Origin: Bryobacteraceae bacterium
Lineage (GTDB): Bacteria > Acidobacteriota > Terriglobia > Bryobacterales > Bryobacteraceae
Direction of reading: 5' to 3'
Assembly (NCBI GenBank): GCA_030044325.1
Contig: JASHWA010000190.1
Location: forward strand, 1 to 15,389
DNA: 15,389 nt
Position 1 is the first letter of the stretch. Every line of letters starts with the position of its first letter. This document shows, in pieces, positions 7,548-14,671 of this stretch. The notes beneath the pieces are model-generated. The model worked only from the letters and a program-made list of their open reading frames with translations. It searched no databases and was not told the DNA's origin. A program made the translations under genes and the position numbers.

Positions 7548-9389
7548 TCACTCGATCAAGCCGATCTTGCGTTCGAGCGCGATGAAACGCGGGTCCTGGC
7601 GCAGGAATTCGAAAGCCCGATCCACTTTGAGCTGCATCAGCGACGGCTCGTGCAATTGGGCCGATTTTTGGAGCGACGCGAGCGCGTGATCGGCGTCGCC
7701 GCCCAGCGCGAACGTTCCGGCGAGCAGATACGGCGAGGGGTAATCGGAGGGGCGCGCCTTGACCGCGGCCGACAGGCGCGGCATATCCCCGGAGCGGCCG
7801 CAAGCGGCGTCGGCAGCGACCGTGCTCAATGCGAATTTCTTTGCGTTCGAATAAAACGCTTGCAATTTCCGATCGAGCGCGGTGGCCGAGTCGCAGTCGC
7901 GCTGCCAATAGGCGAGGCTCAAGGCGACCATCTGCGCCACGGGACTGGCGGGCGCCGCGCGCAGAATCTCATCCGATTTGCGCCGGGCTTCCGCGTATTT
8001 TTGCTCGTCCATCAAGTCCTCGACCATGTTGAGCTGAGGCCCGAGCGAGAGCGGATCGAGTTCCGCCGCGGCGTCCAGGTGCCGGCGCGCTTCCTCGAAA
8101 CGGCCGCGCGTCATGAGGCACCAGCCGTACAGATTTTCCGCGGATCCATGCGAACCGCTGGAGAGCGCCAGCTGGAATTCGCGCTCGGCCTGGGGCCAGT
8201 CCCATTGTTCGGTGTAGACCAGCAGCGCCTTCATGGCGTGAGCCGCGCTGTTTTGGGGATCGAGCGCCAGCGCCTGGTCGATATCGGCCAGCGCATTTTT
8301 GGCGCTCAAGTCGGCCGGCTGCGCCACCATGGTATTCAATTGCGATTCTCCGGCGGCCATGACCACGTAGGGCTGCGCGAAGGACGCGTCTTTTTGCGCG
8401 GCGCGGCGCGCCAGATCGATGGCCTGGCGGGTCGAGTCGAGCGTTCGCCGGTTGAATTCATACACCGCGCGGATGTACAGATCGTGCGCTTCCGGATCGC
8501 GCGAAGCCGAGGGCTGGGCCGCGGCCGCGGGCGCGGAGGGATCGAGTTTTTCACGCGTAGCGCGCGCGATGCCGGTTTCGATGTGCTGAAGCTCGGCGAG
8601 CGGAGCGTCGTAGGTGTGCGACCACAGGTGATAACCGTCGCCGGTACGGATCAACTGCGCGATCACCCGAACCTGGTTCTCGCTGCGCGCCACGCTGCCT
8701 TCCAAAATCGCTCCGACCATCAGGTTCCGGCCGATTTCGCGGACGTCCGCGCCCTTGCCTTTATATTGAAACGCGGAGGTGCGCGCGACCACGCGCAGAT
8801 CGTTGAATTCGGCGAGCACTTCGGTCAGCTCGTCGGAAATGCCGTCGCTCAGGTATTCGTCGGCGGGATTTCCGCTCAGATTCAGGAACGGCAGAACGGC
8901 GATGGTTCCCAGGCTTTGCGGCGGAGAGACGCGCGCGCGCCACACGATGATCGCGATGATCGCGAGGGCGGCCGCGGCTCCCGCCAGGGCGAACGTCCAT
9001 CGCGGCCGCCGGTGCGGCTGTGGCGCCGGTGGCGGATTTTCACGGAACGCGAATACCGGCCGGTATCCGCCTTTGGGAATCTCGATGCGAATGACTTCTC
9101 CGGCCCCGGCTTTTTCGTAATATTCGGCCAGGCGGGCGCGCAGTCTCGCCACTTCCACCCGGACCACCGAATCGATCTGCGGGTCGTAGTCGGGGGAGCG
9201 ATCGAAAACCTCGGCCGCGATCACCGATTCCTTGAGCTCGCTGCCGCGGTCGGCAAGCGTTTCCTCCACCAGGTATCGCAGCAGACGGCTGCGGCGATTG
9301 GCTCCGGAAAAGATGGGATCCGAGAGAATTCGCTGCATGTGCGCGCGGATCGCAGGAGCCCGCTCAGACTCGTGATTTCCGGGTTGCAC
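7548..9389 (-). CDS. Membrane-anchored winged-helix/TPR transcriptional regulator
   Basis: About 613 aa. Residues 14-115 form a putative DNA-binding domain of a type I associate with Acidobacteria (RILSDPIFSGANRRSRLLRYLVEETL...LKESVIAAEVFDRSPDYDPQIDSVVRVEVARLRARLAEYYE...IPKGGYRPVF). A Pro/Arg-rich linker and one transmembrane helix follow (about 131-152, FALAGAAAALAIIAIIVW). Next comes a FlgO/TolB-like region starting IAVLPFLNLSGNPADEYLSDGISDELTEVLA (from about 161), then degenerate TPR repeats to the C-terminus. This is a CadC/ToxR-like one-component layout with a cytoplasmic wHTH and a periplasmic sensor. The GTG at 9389 is chosen because AGAGG lies 10 nt upstream. A TTG at 9428 and an ATG at 9338 are alternatives; all keep the domain intact. 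Target genes unknown. Confidence 0.82.
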   Translation of the reverse strand: MQPGNHESERAPAIRAHMQRILSDPIFSGANRRSRLLRYLVEETLADRGSELKESVIAAEVFDRSPDYDPQIDSVVRVEVARLRARLAEYYEKAGAGEVIRIEIPKGGYRPVFAFRENPPPAPQPHRRPRWTFALAGAAAALAIIAIIVWRARVSPPQSLGTIAVLPFLNLSGNPADEYLSDGISDELTEVLAEFNDLRVVARTSAFQYKGKGADVREIGRNLMVGAILEGSVARSENQVRVIAQLIRTGDGYHLWSHTYDAPLAELQHIETGIARATREKLDPSAPAAAAQPSASRDPEAHDLYIRAVYEFNRRTLDSTRQAIDLARRAAQKDASFAQPYVVMAAGESQLNTMVAQPADLSAKNALADIDQALALDPQNSAAHAMKALLVYTEQWDWPQAEREFQLALSSGSHGSAENLYGWCLMTRGRFEEARRHLDAAAELDPLSLGPQLNMVEDLMDEQKYAEARRKSDEILRAAPASPVAQMVALSLAYWQRDCDSATALDRKLQAFYSNAKKFALSTVAADAACGRSGDMPRLSAAVKARPSDYPSPYLLAGTFALGGDADHALASLQKSAQLHEPSLMQLKVDRAFEFLRQDPRFIALERKIGLIE

Positions 9390-9461
9390 CGATGCCCAAC
9401 CTCTAACGGCAGAACTGAATTCTAACAAACTTCGGTGAGCGGGCGCGTTCGTGTCAAATAT

Positions 9462-9614
9462 TCAGCCCGCACGCTTGAAAAATTGCACTGCGCGCTCGTG
9501 CTTTTGGGCGGCTTCGCGCGTGTGAAACGTTCCCAGGTTCCGGCGCCGTCCGGACTTCGGATCTTTTTTCCTTGAATACAGCCGATAATCGCCGTTTTTG
9601 AGTTTGCGAATCAT
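9462..9614 (-). CDS. 50-aa basic protein resembling an AP2-like integrase DNA-binding domain
   Basis: ATG at 9614, TGA at 9464-9462. The 50-residue product is very basic. Its core, YRLYSRKKDPKSGRRRNLG followed by TFHTREAAQKHERAVQFFK, has the beta-hairpin-then-helix pattern of the AP2-like/arm DNA-binding domains at the N-terminus of tyrosine recombinases ('..y..r...gk...lGtf.t..eA...a'). No integrase catalytic domain follows. I recall similar stand-alone 50-55 aa proteins in many bacterial genomes, all hypothetical. The longer in-frame ORF upstream (to 9974) overlaps the M56 gene and is a shadow. A role as a small nucleic-acid-binding protein is inference. Confidence 0.72.
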   Translation of the reverse strand: MIRKLKNGDYRLYSRKKDPKSGRRRNLGTFHTREAAQKHERAVQFFKRAG

Positions 9615-9657
9615 ACTCAATTTGATGCAATTCCAGGGCCGGGCGCGATGGACGCCC

Positions 9658-10539
9658 TTAACGGATGAATCGTTCGAGAAGATCGTAGACGGGAATGAGC
9701 GCGGAGGGGAACGCGAGCGCGGCGGCGAAAGCGATGGCCGCGAGCGAAACGGCGAGCGGCGTCCAGCGATCGGGCGCCGCCGGCGGTACCCCGGCGAGGA
9801 GCCGTTCGACACGGTCCGCCAGATCTCCTTCGGTGAGCGAGGTGACCAGCGTGGGAGTCGCCGGCGAGCCCAGCCGCGCCACGCGAACCAGAGCGGAAGC
9901 GAGCGCGACGGCCCGCTCCGGATCGCCGGCCACGGCGTGATCGTCGGCCGCCCATTCGGAGAATTTCTTTGCACCGCTCTCGATCGCGGTCAATCCGCGG
10001 AAAAAGGAAAACGGCGCCATGAGCATCAGCAGGCGCTTCCAATTGTCACGCGAGCGGGCGTGCGCCTGTTCATGGCCGCAGGCAACCTCGAGTTCGGCCG
10101 GCGACAGCGCGCGGAGAACGGAATCGGCGACGACGATCCGCGGCGCGATCAATCCGGCGAGCGCGACGCCCTGATGTTCCCGCTCACGCATCCAGCGGCG
10201 CGATTTCAGAATGGCGCTGACGGCCCGCCGCGCCGAATTTCCACTGAGGAGAACCGACAATGCCGCAGCCAACAGGCACAACCAACCCACCTGCTCCTCG
10301 ATTTCGGCGCGCGGCTCGAAGCGCAGATAGCTGGGGATCGACAGCGCGACGGCGAAAAACCCGGCCGCGGCCGGAGCGAGCCGCGCGGCGAACAGGAATC
10401 GGGCGGCACAGCGGGCGCGCATCCGATCTGCAATCCGGATGGCCGCCGGCGCGAGCCGGTTCACCACGATCGCGGCCACCGCGTGCACCAGGAAAAATAC
10501 GGCCAGCGAAAGACAGGCGAGTTTGAATCCGTAGCTCAC
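9658..10539 (-). CDS. M56 family (BlaR1-like) zinc metallopeptidase, compact
   Basis: 293 aa integral membrane protein. Hydrophobic segments lie near the N-terminus (about 8-28), at about 56-72 and 84-100, near 168-182 (after the active site) and at about 262-285. The gluzincin motif is CGHEQAH, with His156, Glu157 and His160. The probable third ligand is Glu195 in SEWAADDHAV, as in M56 proteins. The family includes BlaR1/MecR1, which cleave a cognate repressor when a sensor domain is engaged. This copy ends soon after the last helix and lacks the penicillin-binding C-terminal domain of true BlaR1, so its input signal is unknown. The GTG start at 10539 overlaps the stop of the BlaI-type gene (GTGA), indicating translational coupling. 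Confidence 0.87.
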   Translation of the reverse strand: MSYGFKLACLSLAVFFLVHAVAAIVVNRLAPAAIRIADRMRARCAARFLFAARLAPAAAGFFAVALSIPSYLRFEPRAEIEEQVGWLCLLAAALSVLLSGNSARRAVSAILKSRRWMREREHQGVALAGLIAPRIVVADSVLRALSPAELEVACGHEQAHARSRDNWKRLLMLMAPFSFFRGLTAIESGAKKFSEWAADDHAVAGDPERAVALASALVRVARLGSPATPTLVTSLTEGDLADRVERLLAGVPPAAPDRWTPLAVSLAAIAFAAALAFPSALIPVYDLLERFIR

Positions 10540-10958
10540 TGGCTTTTCCTGCGCTCGATCTCCCGGCGCTTTTGCCGGATCTTGCGTTCCAGCTCTTCCA
10601 GCATCGCTTCATCGCGCTGGCCGACCGCGTCCACCAGGCAGGAAATCAGCACATCGCTCGAATTGTGCCGGTCGGCGAGCAAGCCCGCGACAAGCTGGCC
10701 GGCGAGCGTCTGCTCCCATTCCGCGCGGCTCATGCGCGGCAGGTACACGAAGGCGCGATCCGCTTTACGCCGGTCGAGCAGTCCTTTCTTGTACAAGCGG
10801 TCGAGCGTGGTCATCACGGTGGTGTAGGCGAGCGGGCGTTCCAGGCGCTCCACCATGTCGCGCACGCTCGCTTCGCCGTGCGCCCACAGGAGGTCCATCA
10901 GAGTGGACTCAAGGCTTCCCAACGGCGCGGCGTTTCGCGGCCTGAAAAAACGAATCAC
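10536..10958 (-). CDS. BlaI/MecI/CopY-family repressor (pair 1)
   Basis: 140 aa winged-helix repressor. The N-terminal DNA-binding domain (about residues 12-80) reads LESTLMDLLWAHGEASVRDMVERLERPLAYTTVMTTLDRLYKKGLLDRRKADRAFVYLP, the classic BlaI/MecI pattern with the recognition helix at LAYTTVMTTLDRL. The C-terminal helical dimerisation part ends in a strongly basic coiled tail (ERKIRQKRREIERRKSQ). In BlaI systems the partner M56 protease inactivates the repressor; here that partner is the next gene, overlapping by 4 bp. The GTG start at 10958 lies 9 nt after a CATAAT -10-like box. The M56 gene, and possibly the downstream minus-strand genes, would be its regulon (inference). Confidence 0.92.
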   Translation of the reverse strand: MIRFFRPRNAAPLGSLESTLMDLLWAHGEASVRDMVERLERPLAYTTVMTTLDRLYKKGLLDRRKADRAFVYLPRMSRAEWEQTLAGQLVAGLLADRHNSSDVLISCLVDAVGQRDEAMLEELERKIRQKRREIERRKSQ

Positions 10959-10967
10959 GCGGTTCCG

Positions 10968-10973
10968 ATTATG
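10968..10973 (-). promoter_or_regulatory. -10-like box for BlaI/M56 pair 1
   Basis: Minus-strand CATAAT (10973-10968), 5 of 6 to consensus, lies 9 nt before the GTG at 10958. No good -35 is seen at 16-18 nt. GATTCGT occurs twice nearby on the minus strand, just upstream of the box and again starting within the GTG, and could be repressor half-sites. Confidence 0.4.
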
Positions 10974-11022
10974 ACACGAATCGCTCTCCCGGTTGTGGCT
11001 GTGCAGCGGAGCGCGGCTTAAA

Positions 11023-12234
11023 TCAAAACCCGGTGTTGCGAACCGCCGGAAGCGCCGGGTGCACGGGAACGGCGACGTCGAACCAGCCGATCATCATCTC
11101 GTCCCAGGTTTGCGGGCCCCAGAAGATGGCCGCATTGGGGTTCGGATTCAGGGGATTGTTGGGCGAGTTGTCATACACCGCGGAGGCTTCGATGCGCGTG
11201 CCGCGCGGCAGCGGCTTGGGCGCGGTCAGGTAATAATACGGCTGCCAGTGGAAATCGAATTGCGGAATATTCAGCAGGATTTCCGACCGGCCGTCGGGAT
11301 AAATGGCGCGAAACATGAAGGATTTCCCGCGCAGGTGCATATGCGCGCGCAAGCCGACCAGCTCGCATGGCTGGTCGATGATTTCGGTGGCGGAGATGCG
11401 ATAATCCGGGTCGTTGGGCGGAATCGCGATCCAGTGCGCGGCGGCCTGCATGGCGACGATCTGCTCCGTCGCAGGCTTTTTCGCGAAAATCAGGCCGATT
11501 TTGGAGCGGTCCGTCATGGGCTTTCCGGCCGACTGGTAATGCATCTGGAAAACCAGCGTGGATCCGGCCTTGATCAGGCGCGCCTGTCCCGGTTTCCAGG
11601 ACTGCGGCGTCATTCCCGGAGCGTAGCCGGCGAGATATTCTTCCTCGTTTCCACCCGGCGAATCGACCACCACGATCGCATGATGCACCGCCGCGCGATT
11701 TCCGGGCCGCACTTCCACCGCTTCCACCCATTTGTCTTCGGTGAAGTGCGTGGGGACGGAAATGTACTGGTAATCGATGGCGCCGTTGGCGGGCACGTTG
11801 AACGGCTGCGGCATCTCGAAAACCATATCCGGCGCGGGAATGCGCCAGCCTTCGACAAACGCCCGGGGCTTGGGCGCGTCCGCAGGACTTCCTTCGGGCG
11901 CACCTCCGTCTACCCAAGCCAGAAGCGTTTCTTTTTCCCCCGGAGCGAGACGCAGATCGTTTGAAAATTTCCCGTAGCGCGGATCGGCCTGCCAGGGCGG
12001 CATCTTTCCGGTGAGCAGCGCCGATTTGATCGCCTTGGCCCACGGCCGCGCCTGCTGATAGGTCAGCAGAGGCATGGGACCCGCTTCGCCCGGCCGATGG
12101 CAACTCTGACAGCGGTTCTGAAGAATCGGCTCGACGTCCTTATGAAACGTCACCGCGTCAGCCGCGTGCAAGAGAGCACAGTGCAAGAGAGCACAAAAAG
12201 ACGGCGGCAGCAGTACGCGAACCGTTCCAGTCAC
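11023..12234 (-). CDS. Secreted cytochrome c fused to a PHM-like copper monooxygenase
   Basis: 403 aa from the GTG at 12234, chosen because GAGG lies 5 nt upstream and it gives a clean signal peptide (MTGTVRVLLPPSF...LLHAADA). An ATG at 12258 is the alternative and adds 8 residues. The N-terminal part holds one c-type haem site, CQSCH (Cys42, Cys45, His46), with a likely distal Met78 in KMPPW. The rest matches type II copper, ascorbate-dependent monooxygenases (PHM/DBH-like): VHH at 184-185, MHY with His232, AHMH with His298 and His300, and DEM with Met380. These correspond in order and roughly in spacing to the PHM CuH (H,H,H) and CuM (H,H,M) ligands. It is presumably periplasmic, with the haem feeding electrons to copper. 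Substrate unknown; a non-catalytic relative is possible. Confidence 0.82.
   Translation of the reverse strand: MTGTVRVLLPPSFCALLHCALLHAADAVTFHKDVEPILQNRCQSCHRPGEAGPMPLLTYQQARPWAKAIKSALLTGKMPPWQADPRYGKFSNDLRLAPGEKETLLAWVDGGAPEGSPADAPKPRAFVEGWRIPAPDMVFEMPQPFNVPANGAIDYQYISVPTHFTEDKWVEAVEVRPGNRAAVHHAIVVVDSPGGNEEEYLAGYAPGMTPQSWKPGQARLIKAGSTLVFQMHYQSAGKPMTDRSKIGLIFAKKPATEQIVAMQAAAHWIAIPPNDPDYRISATEIIDQPCELVGLRAHMHLRGKSFMFRAIYPDGRSEILLNIPQFDFHWQPYYYLTAPKPLPRGTRIEASAVYDNSPNNPLNPNPNAAIFWGPQTWDEMMIGWFDVAVPVHPALPAVRNTGF
12166..12195. repeat. Perfect 15-bp tandem duplication in a signal peptide
   Basis: GTGCAAGAGAGCACA occurs twice head to tail (12166-12180 and 12181-12195). On the minus strand this is in frame and doubles five residues (CALLH CALLH) in the hydrophobic core of the signal peptide of the cytochrome/copper monooxygenase. 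It probably arose by replication slippage. Confidence 0.9.
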
Positions 12235-12354
12235 AGTAACCTCGGGAATAACCATCATACGCGCAAACTCGCCGAATCGTTACAACTAATTGGCGGGACA
12301 GGCGCGAATCGGGGCGGGCTAAGGCGAAATCCGGCAGGTTGATTTACTTTCTTC

Positions 12355-12462
12355 AAACCGCTCCCTCCGGTTTCATTTAAACCGCCCCCTCCGGTCGCGG
12401 CTCGCAATGCGGCTTTCCGTTGAGCACCGACAGTAAGCCGCGACCATAGGGAGCGGTTTAAA
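12355..12462. repeat. REP-like palindromic element with a partial direct repeat
   Basis: An inverted repeat has 27-bp arms at 12376-12402 and 12436-12462, with 24 of 27 positions complementary. The arms begin and end with TTTAAACCGC / GCGGTTTAAA and include GGTCGCGGCT / AGCCGCGACC; the loop is 33 nt. Directly upstream, 12355-12371 repeats the first part of the arm (AAACCGCTCCCTCCGGT) with one mismatch at a 24-bp period. The element lies between two divergent genes and has no ORF. It looks like a dispersed extragenic palindrome. I recall similar CCGCTCCCT...GGTCGCGGCT elements in acidobacterial genomes but could not verify this here. Confidence 0.8.
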
Positions 12463-12489
12463 CACGGTTTCCACGCAGATTTTCACGTC

Positions 12490-12503
12490 GAGCCGGCCGG
12501 CTC
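12490..12503. promoter_or_regulatory. 14-bp perfect palindrome upstream of the S46 peptidase
   Basis: GAGCCGGCCGGCTC is perfectly self-complementary and starts 65 bp before the S46 start codon. It could be a repressor site. The base composition is GC-rich, so chance is not excluded. I see no convincing -35/-10 pair between here and 12555. Apart from this and the REP-like element, the 12259-12554 gap holds nothing recognisable. Confidence 0.4.
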
Positions 12504-12554
12504 TGTTACACCAGTTACCTTTCCGGTTTTCCCCGGTCTAAGCTAATAGCAGCT

Positions 12555-14618
12555 ATGAATCTACGCATTCCCGCTACACTCGCCGCGCTGGGTCTCGCCG
12601 GCGCCGCTTTTGTCCTGGCGGACGAGGGCATGTGGACCTTCGATAACCCGCCCACCAAGCTCATCCAGCAGAAATACGGATTCACGCTGACCCAGGAGTG
12701 GCTCGATCACGTGCGGCTCTCTTCGGCGCGATTGAACGACGGAGGCTCGGGATCGTTCGTGAGCCCGCATGGCCTTCTGCTGACCAATCATCACGTCGCG
12801 CGCGGCCAGCTCGCCAAGGACTCGACTCCCGAACACGATTACATCAAGAACGGCTTCTATGCGAAGACCGAAGCCGAGGAGTTGAAAGCGCCCGATCTTG
12901 AAGTGGACGTGCTGATGTCCACCGAAGAGGTGACCGCTCGCGTCAACGCGGCTACCCAGAACGCCAAGACGCCCGAGCAGGAAGGCGCCGAGCGGCGCAA
13001 AATCATCGCCCAGATCGAACGCGAGAGCCTGGATAAGACCGGCCTGCGCTCAAACGTGGTCACGCTGTACCAGGGCGGCGAATATTGGCTGTACCGATAC
13101 AAGGAATACACCGACATTCGCGTCGTTTTCGCGCCGGAAGAGCAGGCCGCTTATTTCGGCGGCGACGACGACAATTTCACCTACCCGCGCTACGACCTGG
13201 ATATGGCGTTGTTCCGCGTGTACGAAAACGGCAAGCCGATCGATTCGACGAATTATCTCAAATGGAATGCCAAAGGACCGTCGAACGGCGACCTGGTGTT
13301 TGTTTCCGGCAATCCCGGATCGACGCAGCGGCTGGATACGCTTTCGCAGCTCGAATTCCAGCGCGACCGCGCGCTTCCGCTCGAGCTGACCATGCTGCAC
13401 AACCGCTACGACACGCTGGGAAAATTTTCCAAGGAAGGTTCAACGCAGGAGCAGGAAGCTTCGTCGGACATGTTTTTCGACGCCAATTCGATCAAGGCCC
13501 TGACCGGCGAGCTTCAGGGCTTGCAGGAAAAGCGCATTATCGACACAAAACGCGAGGACGAAGAAAAATTCCACGCCGCGGTGCTCAAGAACCCCGAGCT
13601 CAAGGCGAAATACGGCGCCGCGTGGAGCGATATCGCCGAAGCCGAGCGCAAAGCCGCCTCGCGCATCAAGGAGCGCCTGTTCCACAGCATGGATTCCCAG
13701 CTTTTCGGCTTCGCGGTGACCATCGTCGATTACGCCGCCGAAATCAAGAAGCCCGACGGCGAGCGCCTGCCCGGTTTCCACGACGCCGATCTCAAGAGCC
13801 TGCGCTTCCAGTTGGGCTCGCCGGCGCCGGTTTATAAGGATCTCGAAACGGCGCGCATCACGGGAGCGCTGGAGCTGGATCTCAAGGAAATGGGCTCGAA
13901 CGATCCTTATCTGAAGGCGCTGATGGCAGGGAGATCGCCGCAGGCGACGGCGCACGATCTGGTTTCCGGCACGCAGATGAACGATCCGGAAGCGCGCAAG
14001 AAGCTGATGGAGGGCGGCCAGGCCGCCGTCGATGCGTCCACCGATCCGATGATCGTGCTGGCGCGCAAAGTGGACGCGATGCGCCGCGAGCAGATCAAGT
14101 GGTGGCAGGACAATGTCGAAAGCGTGCTCGACCGGGGCGGGGAATTGCTGGGCCACGCGCGCTTCGCGGTGTACGGGCGCAACACCTATCCCGACGCGAC
14201 CTTCACTCTGCGGCTTTCCTACGGCACGATGAAGGGCTATCCGATGAACGGGACCATCGCTCCGCCGATGACCACCATGTACGGGCTGTGGGACCGCTCG
14301 GACAGTTTCGGCAATACCGGCGAGTTTTACCTGATTCCGCGCTTTGCCGAAAATCGCGACAAGCTGCGGCTGTCGACGCCGATGAATTTCGTGACCACCA
14401 ACGATATTATCGGCGGCAATTCGGGCTCGCCGGTGATCGATAAAGACGGCTCGATCGTGGGATTGGTGTTTGACGGCAACATCGAATCGCTGGTGGGCGA
14501 TTTCGTGTTCGACATCGAGACCAACCGCACGGTCGCGGTGGATACGGCGGCGATGACCGAGGCGCTCGAGAAGCTGTACGGCGCCCACGATCTGCTCAAG
14601 GAAATGATGGGGCAGTGA
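12555..14618 (+). CDS. S46 family dipeptidyl-peptidase (DPP7/DPP11-like)
   Basis: 687 aa exported serine peptidase that releases dipeptides from the N-terminus of oligopeptides. A signal peptide precedes the mature part (MNLRIPATLAALGLAGAAFVLA). S46 hallmarks: GMWTFDNPP near the N-terminus; GSFVSPHGLLLTNHHV with the catalytic His at 79 or 80; YPRYDLDMALFRVY with probable catalytic Asp216; IIGGNSGSPV with the nucleophile Ser623. Eighteen residues after the Ser is Gly (FDGN), which in characterised S46 enzymes marks DPP7-type rather than Arg-bearing, acidic-specific DPP11. A preference for hydrophobic P1 is therefore predicted. Length is normal (about 680-720). It is followed 50 bp later by a BlaI/M56 pair. 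The ATG at 12555 gives a clean signal peptide; no strong Shine-Dalgarno is visible. Confidence 0.93.
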   Translation: MNLRIPATLAALGLAGAAFVLADEGMWTFDNPPTKLIQQKYGFTLTQEWLDHVRLSSARLNDGGSGSFVSPHGLLLTNHHVARGQLAKDSTPEHDYIKNGFYAKTEAEELKAPDLEVDVLMSTEEVTARVNAATQNAKTPEQEGAERRKIIAQIERESLDKTGLRSNVVTLYQGGEYWLYRYKEYTDIRVVFAPEEQAAYFGGDDDNFTYPRYDLDMALFRVYENGKPIDSTNYLKWNAKGPSNGDLVFVSGNPGSTQRLDTLSQLEFQRDRALPLELTMLHNRYDTLGKFSKEGSTQEQEASSDMFFDANSIKALTGELQGLQEKRIIDTKREDEEKFHAAVLKNPELKAKYGAAWSDIAEAERKAASRIKERLFHSMDSQLFGFAVTIVDYAAEIKKPDGERLPGFHDADLKSLRFQLGSPAPVYKDLETARITGALELDLKEMGSNDPYLKALMAGRSPQATAHDLVSGTQMNDPEARKKLMEGGQAAVDASTDPMIVLARKVDAMRREQIKWWQDNVESVLDRGGELLGHARFAVYGRNTYPDATFTLRLSYGTMKGYPMNGTIAPPMTTMYGLWDRSDSFGNTGEFYLIPRFAENRDKLRLSTPMNFVTTNDIIGGNSGSPVIDKDGSIVGLVFDGNIESLVGDFVFDIETNRTVAVDTAAMTEALEKLYGAHDLLKEMMGQ

Positions 14619-14631
14619 ATCATTATTTCCC

Positions 14632-14671
14632 TTGACACGACGAAGACGTTCGTAGTAAAGTCTTCGTAGTG
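14632..14671 (+). promoter_or_regulatory. Promoter and candidate BlaI operator, leaderless
   Basis: A perfect -35 TTGACA (14632-14637) and a -10-like TAAAGT (14656-14661) are separated by 18 nt. Over them lies an operator-like array: ACGAAGAC (14640-14647) and its exact complement GTCTTCGT (14660-14667), a nested ACGAA/TTCGT dyad (14640-14653), and TTCGTAGT twice in direct orientation (14649-14656 and 14664-14671) at a 15-bp step. The last copy overlaps the GTG start of the BlaI gene. The predicted transcription start is about 14668, so the mRNA is leaderless. Autorepression by BlaI is the obvious reading. Confidence 0.7.

Noticed and set aside
7650..9425. 591-codon open frame on the plus strand opposite the TPR regulator
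   Set aside because: Composition is shadow-like (Gly/Arg/Ala/His) with no domain; the minus-strand protein is clearly real.
9598..9620. TTGAGT...ACTCAA inverted repeat as an HspR (HAIR) site
   Set aside because: Spacing is 11 nt rather than 7, and it lies across the start of the 50-aa gene, far from chaperone genes.
9598..10827. 409-codon plus-strand open frame opposite M56 and BlaI
   Set aside because: Very Arg/Gly-rich, no recognisable domain; covers two well-supported minus-strand genes.
13440..14588. 382-codon open frame antisense to the S46 peptidase
   Set aside because: Shadow frame; lacks any motif and overlaps the peptidase catalytic region.
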